The notes below the pieces were generated by a model. It did not search any database. It was not told the DNA's origin and was given only the letters and a program-made list of their open reading frames with translations. Made by a program: the position numbers and the translations under genes. Positions 9,249-13,921 of a stretch of 13,921 nucleotides of DNA are shown piece by piece (positions within the stretch are counted from its first letter, which is position 1; every line of letters starts with the position of its first letter). The stretch comes from Micrococcales bacterium (lineage in GTDB: Bacteria; Actinomycetota; Actinomycetes; Actinomycetales; Dermatophilaceae). The stretch lies in the NCBI GenBank assembly GCA_030452775.1, contig JAKDLQ010000033.1, positions 1 through 13,921 on the forward strand, in the 5' to 3' direction.

Positions 9249-10631
9249 TCATGCTGGACTCCAGACGCCCCCGGAGTGGGCCTGGGCGATGAGGTTGGTT
9301 GCCACGTCCTCGCAGGCTTTGACACTCATCGACGCCGTTCCCGCACGGACGGCCTTGCGAAGGTTCGGGTTGGAGTCGATGACGTCCTTGGTCAGGTCGG
9401 ATGAGATCTCAACGATGCGTCTTGCCGGCACGTCGCCCCGGAGCGCGACCTGGATCTCAACGTCGACAGCTGACGCTCGACTCTGCCAGAGGGTCCGGTA
9501 CTTCGGGTGCCCGATCGCGTACGGATCGACTACCTGCTCGACGTCGACGAACCTGGGGATCCGCAGCACCTCCGTACTCTCGTCGACCGCTTCCAGCACC
9601 GACGCCGGCGTAACGAGCCACCCGTCGCCGCCGGGCTCGGGAACCCCGTACCGGGCGCGACCGAGGGGCTTGATCGCGGTCGTGCCAGGCCGGCAGGACG
9701 CCTCGTGCGTCACGTCGACGAGATCGCCCGTCAAGTAGCGAACGAGCGGCTGCGCCTGCTGGAACGGATAAAGCGCCGTCAACGCGAGCAGGCCGCGTCC
9801 CTCCGAAAGCAGGTCGCCGCTGGTCGCGCCGACGACCTCTGGCACGACATGCGGATCGAAGTGGTACCAGCCGCACTGGAGGCACTGGCCAGCGCCGCCG
9901 AATATCTCGCTAACGCTGAACCGGTCGACCACCGCCGCATGCCACGTCGATTCGAGTCGTGCTCGCCAGTTGGCGGTGAGGTATTGCGACGTCGAGACGA
10001 CCAACCGCAGCGCGGTAGCGTCGAAGCCGTTCGGGAATCTGGCGATGGTGTCGGCCGTGAACGCCCGCAGACACCGCTCGAGCCCGGACAGGACCGAGCA
10101 CCGAGGATCGACATCCTGGTCGTCGTGCGACTCGAGGAGCGTCCTGCGTCCGTACTCGAAACTCCCCGCGTCGTACACGCTCACACGGTGAAAGTGTGTG
10201 GATGACGGGACGCTGATCAGGTGGCCGTGGTACGGATTCGTGAACTGGAGCCCCCGCATGTACCTCTCGACTGGGCGTCGCCGGAGTTGGCGGGTGAAGA
10301 AGTCCGTGATGAACTCCTGTTCGCGCTCACTTCGGACTGTCACGAGTGGGTTGCCCGTCGTGCCGCTGGTCAGAACGTCGTTACACACCGTGCCGACGCG
10401 GACCTGTGCAGCGGAACCGGCCGCTCGAATCTCCTCCTTGTCGATCATCGGGAGCGTAGCGAGCAGGCTGCGGTCGACGTTATCGACGTCGTGTCCAGCC
10501 CAGCGGGCACGGAAGAAATCCGTCCGCAGTGCGTTGTGGATCGTTCCCGGCAGCAGCGCGTCGTGCAAATCGTGCAGGGCCGCACTGGGCGCGGGATCGG
10601 AGTCGTTGCACACGCGAGTATCGCTTGCCAC
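9249..10631 (-). CDS. PaaK/CapK-like adenylate-forming enzyme (carboxylate-activating)
   Basis: Predicted 460-residue enzyme of the phenylacetate-CoA ligase-like branch of the ANL superfamily, expected to activate a carboxylic acid as the acyl-AMP and pass it to CoA or another acceptor. Visible motifs: FFRARWAG and LPMIDKEEIR in the N-terminal part, as in PaaK-like proteins; the phosphate-binding loop TSGTTGNP at about residue 88; SVSEIFGG followed by CLQCGWYHFDPH around residues 242-256, where PaaK has its YGxxE segment and a Cys/His region; and RYLTGD near residue 298. The start is uncertain. GTG 10631 has a GGGGG run 9 nt upstream and gives a family-like N-terminus. A GTG at 10673 is the alternative, and longer frames would overlap the upstream small gene. 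It lies second in a minus-strand operon, 82 bp ahead of pcbAB. The substrate cannot be read from the sequence; no carrier protein or acyltransferase partner is seen here. Confidence 0.85.
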   Translation of the reverse strand: MASDTRVCNDSDPAPSAALHDLHDALLPGTIHNALRTDFFRARWAGHDVDNVDRSLLATLPMIDKEEIRAAGSAAQVRVGTVCNDVLTSGTTGNPLVTVRSEREQEFITDFFTRQLRRRPVERYMRGLQFTNPYHGHLISVPSSTHFHRVSVYDAGSFEYGRRTLLESHDDQDVDPRCSVLSGLERCLRAFTADTIARFPNGFDATALRLVVSTSQYLTANWRARLESTWHAAVVDRFSVSEIFGGAGQCLQCGWYHFDPHVVPEVVGATSGDLLSEGRGLLALTALYPFQQAQPLVRYLTGDLVDVTHEASCRPGTTAIKPLGRARYGVPEPGGDGWLVTPASVLEAVDESTEVLRIPRFVDVEQVVDPYAIGHPKYRTLWQSRASAVDVEIQVALRGDVPARRIVEISSDLTKDVIDSNPNLRKAVRAGTASMSVKACEDVATNLIAQAHSGGVWSPA

Positions 10632-10699
10632 CTGGACTGGCCCCCGAATTCCTGAGCGTTCGGACAGGATCACACTCCGGCCTGCCAGCGCGAATCGAA

Positions 10700-10740
10700 T
10701 GTCCCCCCGCGCCCCCCGGGGGTTGCCCGGGCGGGCGTGT
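10700..10740. repeat. GC-only self-complementary stretch between the small gene and the PaaK-like gene
   Basis: The 112-bp gap between the two genes contains the perfect palindromes CCCCCGGGGG (10713-10722) and GCCCGGGC (10725-10732), flanked by further C and G runs that can pair. In the minus-strand transcript this would fold into very stable GC stems just after the small gene's stop and about 70 nt before the next start. It could act as an intercistronic processing or partial termination structure. No U tract follows, so a full terminator is unlikely. Confidence 0.4.
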
Positions 10741-10743
10741 CTC

Positions 10744-10995
10744 TCAATCGACGGGGAGACCGGCCCTCGCGAGGTGGTCGTCGTTTTCGCCGCTGAGGAT
10801 CGTCCGCGCAAGCCGGAGCAGCTCAGCCGCTTCGGCCGCGGCCGCACGACTTGCCGCGACGCGGCCGAACGCCTGCTGCGTGGTCGCCTGCACGGTTTGC
10901 CAGTCGTTCTCGACCGCGCGGGTGTACAACTTGATGACGTCCTCGACCGGCATGCCCACGGTCTTTTCGAAGTCCTTGTCGACGCCGTGCTTCAT
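10744..10995 (-). CDS. Small helical protein of unknown function (83 aa), first gene of the pcbAB operon
   Basis: I do not recognise a family. The protein starts MKHGVDKDFEKTVGMPVEDV and has a charged first third. A middle segment, VENDWQTVQATTQQAFGR, and an alanine- and leucine-rich stretch ending in AAELLRLARTIL both look helical and amphipathic. There are no cysteines, no signal peptide and no membrane span. Support for a real gene: a well-placed AGAGGGG ribosome site 8 nt before the ATG, a promoter 40-75 bp upstream, and position at the head of the operon. It is not an MbtH protein: the conserved MbtH tryptophans and SxWP motif are absent. The layout faintly recalls small phasin-like helical proteins, but that is only a resemblance. 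A helper for the PaaK-like enzyme or the synthetase is conceivable but unsupported. Confidence 0.65.
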   Translation of the reverse strand: MKHGVDKDFEKTVGMPVEDVIKLYTRAVENDWQTVQATTQQAFGRVAASRAAAAEAAELLRLARTILSGENDDHLARAGLPVD

Positions 10996-11003
10996 GGTCG
11001 TAA

Positions 11004-11010
11004 CCCCTCT
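11004..11010 (-). promoter_or_regulatory. Ribosome binding site of the small operon-leading gene
   Basis: AGAGGGG on the minus strand, 8 nt before the ATG at 10995. It is the strongest start signal in the operon and supports the small frame as a true gene. Confidence 0.6.
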
Positions 11011-11028
11011 GTCTGCACCTCAAAGCGA

Positions 11029-11053
11029 GATGATAGCCTAGAAGGCTACCATC
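11029..11053. promoter_or_regulatory. 25-bp dyad operator over the -10 box and start site of the pcbAB operon
   Basis: GATGATAGCCT, a 3-nt spacer (AGA) and AGGCTACCATC form an inverted repeat with 10 of 11 positions paired. It covers the predicted -10 box and the first transcribed bases of the minus-strand promoter, the usual place for a repressor operator. It is AT-richer than its surroundings. No regulator gene is in the window, so the binding protein is unknown. Confidence 0.5.
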
Positions 11054-11071
11054 TGCTGTACTCGGCGTCAA
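11043..11071 (-). promoter_or_regulatory. Promoter of the minus-strand (small gene - paaK-like - pcbAB) operon
   Basis: On the minus strand TTGACG (11071-11066) is followed by exactly 17 nt and then TAGCCT (11048-11043), which fits the actinomycete housekeeping pattern TTGACN-N17-TANNNT. Transcription would begin near 11036, giving a leader of about 40 nt before the ATG at 10995. The -10 box lies within the dyad at 11029-11053. Confidence 0.5.
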
Positions 11072-11093
11072 CCAGGCGGAGCGGGCCGGTGAA

Positions 11094-11133
11094 ACCGGCG
11101 GGCGAGTCATGAGATGTGGTCTCACCCGCCGGT
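11094..11133. repeat. Long inverted repeat in the divergent promoter region (13-bp arms, 14-nt loop)
   Basis: The arms ACCGGCGGGCGAG (11094-11106) and CTCACCCGCCGGT (11121-11133) pair at 12 of 13 positions around a 14-nt loop. The loop holds a nested alternative, TGAGA-TGTGG-TCTCA (11109-11123). It lies upstream of both promoters, 23 bp beyond the -35 box of the minus-strand promoter, so it may be a binding site for an activator or a cruciform rather than an RNA terminator. Confidence 0.45.
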
Positions 11134-11149
11134 GAAGGGTGGGCGGGCC

Positions 11150-11166
11150 GACCATGGCGGATGGTC
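11150..11166. repeat. Short perfect inverted repeat GACCAT-N5-ATGGTC
   Basis: Six-base arms GACCAT and ATGGTC around GGCGG form a perfect 17-bp dyad about 70 bp upstream of the cefD -35 box. Its size is typical of a dimeric regulator half-site pair. A related GGTCTC sequence also occurs in the inverted repeat just to the left, so the two may be sites for the same protein. Confidence 0.35.
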
Positions 11167-11234
11167 TCGCCGGTCTCGGCACTCGGGCGGCTGGCGGACG
11201 GGTCAGTCGGCTCGGCACGACCAGCGACGGACGA

Positions 11235-11263
11235 TGGACACTTCGACGCGGAATTGCCATACT
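11235..11263 (+). promoter_or_regulatory. Promoter of the cefD-PPTase operon
   Basis: TGGACA (11235-11240) matches the -35 consensus TTGACA at five of six bases. It is followed by 17 nt and then CATACT (11258-11263), which matches TATAAT at four of six. Transcription would start near 11270, giving an untranslated leader of about 78 nt before the GTG at 11348. Confidence 0.5.
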
Positions 11264-11347
11264 GTGGGTCACAACCTCGCACCGCCTTCACCGATTTCGT
11301 TCGCGCCCAAGCGGTCGCGTAGGGAGCCCGAGTCAACGAGGTGTCCG

Positions 11348-12628
11348 GTGCCCACGCAAAGCTCGGTTGTCTCGGTCGCACGGGACCGGATGACGCTGGA
11401 TCCGACGGTGACGTTCCTGAACGCCGGCGCGTTCGGCCCTACCCCGGCCAGCGTGTCTGAGCGCGTCGCCGAGTTTCGACGGGAACTCGCCCGGGAGCCG
11501 ATCGACTTCATGCTCAGGCAGGTGCCGGACCTGCTGCAATACGCCCGGGCCCGGCTCGCGGAGTACCTTGGGTCAGAACCTCGACGAGTGCTGCTCACCT
11601 CGAACGTCACCGGCGCGGTCAACCTTGTCGCCTCATCACTCCACTTCCGCGGCCCCGGGGATGTCCTGATGACCGACCGGGAGTACGCCACGATGAGATG
11701 GTGCTGGGAGCGAGCGGCGCGGCGCGAGGGCTTCGTCGTGAAAACGTTCCCGGTCCCGGCGATGCCGAGCGGTCCTCATGAGATCGTCGATGCGGCGACA
11801 GCGGCGATGACCTCCAGCACGAGACTGTTCTTCTTCAGTCACGTGCTCGCCTCGACGGGCCTCGTGCTTCCCGTGCAGGCGCTGTGCGAGGAGGCGCGCA
11901 AGCGCGGGATCACCACTGTCATCGACGGAGCGCACGGCCCCGCGCTCACCGACCTCGACATCGCCCGCCTACGGTGCGACTTCTATGCCGGAAGCGGCCA
12001 CAAGTGGTTGTTGGCGCCGACAGGGACCGGCTTCCTCCACATCGGCGAGGGGCTCGAGGACGTTCTCGAGCCGCTCCAGGTGAGTTGGGGATACCCGCCG
12101 TCCGCAAGCGCGCCCGAACTCGACCTGCCGGACCGGTACGGCAGCACGCCACGCTTGCGTCGCCTGGAGTGCATGGGAACTCGCGACATCAGTCCATGGC
12201 TCACCCTGCCAGACGCGATCGATTTCCTCGGCGCCCTTGGACACGATGCCGTGCGCTCCCGGATGCGTTCGCTCTCCGACTACGCGCGTGAGGTGCTCGC
12301 GGACTCGCTGGGGCTTCGGTGCGTCACCCCGGAGACCCGCTCGATGAGCAGCGGGATGACGACGTTCGTGTTGCCCCTCGCCGACGGGGCTCGAATCGGG
12401 CAGGAGCTATGGGACCTGCATCGCATCGAGGTGGCGATCTTCGAGGAGCGCGGCGACGCACTTCTGCGGGTGTCCACCCATGTCTTCAACGACGAGGACG
12501 ACCTCGACCACCTTGCCCAGGCGCTGTGCGACGTCGTCCCCCGAGGTGGCAGGCTCCACGCGATCAATGACCATCCCGCCACCCACCGCTCAGGATTGCA
12601 CGACGAGAGGCCCCGTCGCGAGCCATGA
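11348..12628 (+). CDS. cefD: Isopenicillin N epimerase-like PLP enzyme (CefD family, class V aminotransferase fold)
   Basis: Predicted 426-residue PLP-dependent enzyme. In known cephalosporin and cephamycin producers CefD epimerises the L-aminoadipyl side chain of isopenicillin N to give penicillin N. Seen here: the N-terminal FLNAGAFGPTP (residues 23-33); DGAHGP with the cofactor-contacting Asp193 and His196; and SGHKWLLAPTGTGFL with the Schiff-base Lys219, the HKWLxAPxGxGFL pattern characteristic of this family. The start is GTG 11348, preceded by GAGG at 6-nt spacing. ATG 11390 is an alternative giving 412 residues; known CefD proteins are near 398. Longer in-frame extensions to 11114 would run through the promoter. 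It is divergent from the pcbAB operon and overlaps the next gene by four bases. Other CefD-fold enzymes (ergothioneine C-S lyase, cysteine desulfurases) are possible, but the motif and the neighbouring ACV synthetase favour an epimerase. Confidence 0.85.
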   Translation: MPTQSSVVSVARDRMTLDPTVTFLNAGAFGPTPASVSERVAEFRRELAREPIDFMLRQVPDLLQYARARLAEYLGSEPRRVLLTSNVTGAVNLVASSLHFRGPGDVLMTDREYATMRWCWERAARREGFVVKTFPVPAMPSGPHEIVDAATAAMTSSTRLFFFSHVLASTGLVLPVQALCEEARKRGITTVIDGAHGPALTDLDIARLRCDFYAGSGHKWLLAPTGTGFLHIGEGLEDVLEPLQVSWGYPPSASAPELDLPDRYGSTPRLRRLECMGTRDISPWLTLPDAIDFLGALGHDAVRSRMRSLSDYAREVLADSLGLRCVTPETRSMSSGMTTFVLPLADGARIGQELWDLHRIEVAIFEERGDALLRVSTHVFNDEDDLDHLAQALCDVVPRGGRLHAINDHPATHRSGLHDERPRREP

Positions 12629-13377
12629 AGGAGCCGAAGCCGTTTGCGGCCATGCCGATCGAGATCGACCTGTGTTCGGTCGACCGCCATACCGGGCCCG
12701 ACAACAGCCTCGCCCCGGCGTCCACCCTCGAGGTCACGGTCCTCGCTCGTCGCATCCGCGACGACGAGTCGCTGACCGGCCGGGAAGGCTGGTCGGACGC
12801 CGACCGCGCAGACGTCGACCGGGTGATCGAGGGGCCGCCCCGCGAACGGATCGCGGCCCGGCGGACCCTGACCCGACAGGCGCTCGGGCTCGTCGCCGGA
12901 CCCGATGCGGCGTCGACCGAAATCCTGCGGACCTGCGAGCACTGCGGCCACCCCGGCCACGGCCGACCACGGCCGGCGGCCGGCGGGGTCCACATCAGCG
13001 CGTCGACGAGCGGCCGTTGGGTGGTGGTCGCCGTCGCCGCCGATCCTGTGGGTGTCGATGTCGAGTCGGTCGACGCGATGGGCGACCCGGACCTGGTTGC
13101 CGCCTCGGTACTCACTGCGCCCGAACTCGACCGATACCTCACGGTCGACGAGCGCGGCCGCGCCGAGTGGCTCACCGGCCGATGGACCCGCAAGGAGGCC
13201 GTCCTCAAGGCGAGCGGTCGAGGCGTGCCGGACCTTCCCGAGCCCGACGTCTCGGGCGACACGGTCGGGCATCGGGGTGCGACGTGGATCGTCTGGACAT
13301 GGCGCCTCGCGCCAGGGGTCATGCTCTCCGTCGCCACCGGGCTCGGCTCCCGTGTCCGCTGGGTGGCGGCCATTTAA
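12625..13377 (+). CDS. Sfp-type 4'-phosphopantetheinyl transferase
   Basis: Predicted 250-residue enzyme that moves the phosphopantetheine arm of CoA onto carrier-domain serines; here the natural targets are Ser824, Ser1907 and Ser2974 of the ACV synthetase. Motifs seen: a basic RRTLTR segment near residue 80; CEHCGHPGHG with Cys104 and Cys107, the C-x-x-CG-x-x-HG signature; VGVDVE at 142-147 with the metal ligands Asp145 and Glu147; and WTRKEAVLK at 187-195 with Trp187, Lys190, Glu191 and Lys195. The ATG overlaps the cefD stop codon as ATGA, which implies translational coupling. It has no strong ribosome site of its own; an internal ATG at 12652 is a less likely start. The length and motif order are normal for the family. 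Whether it serves only this synthetase cannot be told from sequence. Confidence 0.93.
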   Translation: MKEPKPFAAMPIEIDLCSVDRHTGPDNSLAPASTLEVTVLARRIRDDESLTGREGWSDADRADVDRVIEGPPRERIAARRTLTRQALGLVAGPDAASTEILRTCEHCGHPGHGRPRPAAGGVHISASTSGRWVVVAVAADPVGVDVESVDAMGDPDLVAASVLTAPELDRYLTVDERGRAEWLTGRWTRKEAVLKASGRGVPDLPEPDVSGDTVGHRGATWIVWTWRLAPGVMLSVATGLGSRVRWVAAI

Positions 13378-13605
13378 CCCAAGGCGCGGTTCCAGAGTCG
13401 TCGTCGACGTAGCGGCTCTTCGCCGGCTAACAACGCCGAGATCATTATCTCCTGGTCCTGAATTGGGCCATGGGGTTATCCATTTGACTGCCGGGTGCAC
13501 GACATCTTGAGGTGGGGAGAGCCTCGCGCCACGAGGAGTAGGGCGACCCGTAGCCCTTCTTGAGCGAGCCGGCACTCGGATGGATAAGCCACTTGGGCCA
13601 TTTTC
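13378..13605. other. Intergenic strip between the PPTase gene and the IS end
   Basis: No convincing gene is seen in these 228 bases. They contain a weak bulged hairpin (13411-13428) and a small GAGAT-CATT-ATCTC dyad (13438-13451). There is also a repeat arrangement: TTGGGCCAT occurs twice in the same orientation (13463-13471 and 13593-13601), and TTATCCAT (13476-13483) is inverted as ATGGATAA (13580-13587). A 42-codon minus-strand frame between these repeats has no recognisable product. Confidence 0.5.
13411..13428 (+). terminator. Weak hairpin after the cefD-PPTase operon, possible terminator
   Basis: AGCGGC, a TCTTC loop and GCCGGCT can form a six-pair stem with one bulged G, 34 bp after the PPTase stop codon. 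It has no following T tract, as is common in high-GC actinomycetes. The position is right but the structure is weak. Confidence 0.25.
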
Positions 13606-13921
13606 GGGCTCCCCTGACTGATGTGTGGGTCATTTCCGGCCTGGCAGGACGGGGCGGTGTCCGCCGAGGTTGAGCATGGCTAGGGCGATGAGCGCCTCGG
13701 GTGACTTGAAGCCGAACGCCATCCTGGTGATCAGCCGGATCTTGGTGTTGGTCGACTCGATGAGTGCGTTTGAGAGGTTGTGTTCGATCGCGGCCAGGAT
13801 CCTGGAGCGGTGTTTCACGATGCTCCTTTGCAGTTTCACGAACGCGGGTATCCGGCAGCGGCGCGGGCACGCCTACCGGCAGGTGCTGGCCGCACGGACA
13901 GCGCATGAGCAGGCGCTGGCG
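13606..13921 (-). mobile_element. 3' end of an ISL3-family insertion sequence (runs off the right edge)
   Basis: The element carries the transposase 3' portion and, just past its stop, the sequence GGCTCCCCTGACTGATGTG (plus strand, 13607-13625), similar in character to the ends of actinobacterial ISL3 elements. The exact IS boundary and target duplication cannot be set from one end. It lies 228 bp beyond the PPTase gene and probably marks one edge of the biosynthetic locus. Confidence 0.55.
13630..13875 (-). pseudogene. ISL3-family transposase, C-terminal fragment (probably degenerate)
   Basis: The recognisable part reads RRCRIPAFVKLQ, SRILAAIEHNLSNALIES, TNTKIRLITRMAFGFKSPEA and LIALAMLNLGGH, the conserved C-terminal end of ISL3 DDE transposases. 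This includes the NALxES segment carrying the last catalytic acidic residue. The same frame has a TAG at 13873-13875, eleven codons before the GTG at 13839. Homologous sequence seems to extend upstream of that GTG, so a 69-residue protein from it is not a natural start. The element is therefore likely broken, or the reading frame shifts near 13870. Full-length ISL3 transposases are about 400-450 residues. The stop is at 13630-13632. Confidence 0.75.

Noticed and set aside
10632..10847. N-terminal extension of the PaaK-like gene to an ATG at 10847
   Set aside because: It would overlap most of the small gene, run through the GC palindromes and add low-complexity Arg/Pro/Ser sequence unlike the family.
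10744..10995. Small gene as an MbtH-like NRPS helper or a ribosomal-peptide precursor
   Set aside because: It lacks the MbtH NxExQxSxWP-type signature. It also has no cysteine or clear leader-core boundary, and no modifying enzyme is nearby.
11114..11347. Longer cefD start at 11114
   Set aside because: The extra 78 residues would translate through the dyads and the predicted promoter at 11235-11263, and do not resemble CefD; GTG 11348 has a proper ribosome site.
12280..13575. 431-codon minus-strand frame covering the PPTase gene and the end of cefD
   Set aside because: The plus strand holds clear PPTase and CefD motifs; the antisense frame has no recognisable motif.
13445..13906. 153-codon minus-strand frame spanning the IS end
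   Set aside because: It runs out of frame with the recognisable transposase fragment and crosses the IS boundary; the composition is low-complexity.
1..13921. CRISPR arrays, tRNA or rRNA genes, origins
   Set aside because: No regularly spaced direct repeats, cloverleaf sequences or rRNA-like conserved segments were seen on reading both strands.

Overview
The window is high-GC DNA with GTG starts, Streptomyces-style promoters and an ISL3-type transposase end, which suggests an actinomycete; the genus cannot be named from the sequence. It holds most of a compact beta-lactam-type biosynthetic locus. The dominant feature is one uninterrupted minus-strand reading frame from 9166 to the left edge (3055 codons, still open). 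It encodes a three-module nonribosomal peptide synthetase whose adenylation-pocket residues read EPRNAVEFV(K), DHESDIGIT(K) and DFESLAAVY(K). These are, within one residue each, the codes known for L-alpha-aminoadipate, L-cysteine and L-valine in ACV synthetase (PcbAB). The domain order (truncated condensation domain, A-T, C-A-T, C-A-T, start of an E domain) is also that of ACV synthetase. The last epimerase part and the thioesterase lie beyond the left edge.

Layout, left to right: 1-9166 pcbAB (minus, 3' end missing); 9249-10631 a PaaK/CapK-like adenylate-forming enzyme (minus); 10744-10995 a small helical protein of unknown function (minus); 10996-11347 a divergent control region rich in dyads, with a good promoter for each direction; 11348-12628 a CefD-like PLP enzyme of the isopenicillin N epimerase family (plus); 12625-13377 an Sfp-type 4'-phosphopantetheinyl transferase (plus, ATGA overlap with cefD); 13378-13600 an apparently non-coding strip; 13606-13875 the 3' end of an ISL3-family transposase gene, a degenerate or truncated element that probably marks the edge of the locus.

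How the parts fit: the PPTase would prime the carrier domains of the synthetase, which would build the ACV tripeptide. An isopenicillin N synthase (pcbC), not in this window and expected to the left of pcbAB, would cyclise it. The CefD homologue would then epimerise the aminoadipyl side chain toward penicillin N and cephems. The two minus-strand genes ahead of pcbAB, a carboxylate-activating enzyme and a small helical protein, are not part of the beta-lactam gene sets I know and are the most novel part of the locus. Assignments of pcbAB, cefD and the PPTase rest on motifs read directly. The final product, the role of the PaaK-like enzyme and the regulation are inferences.
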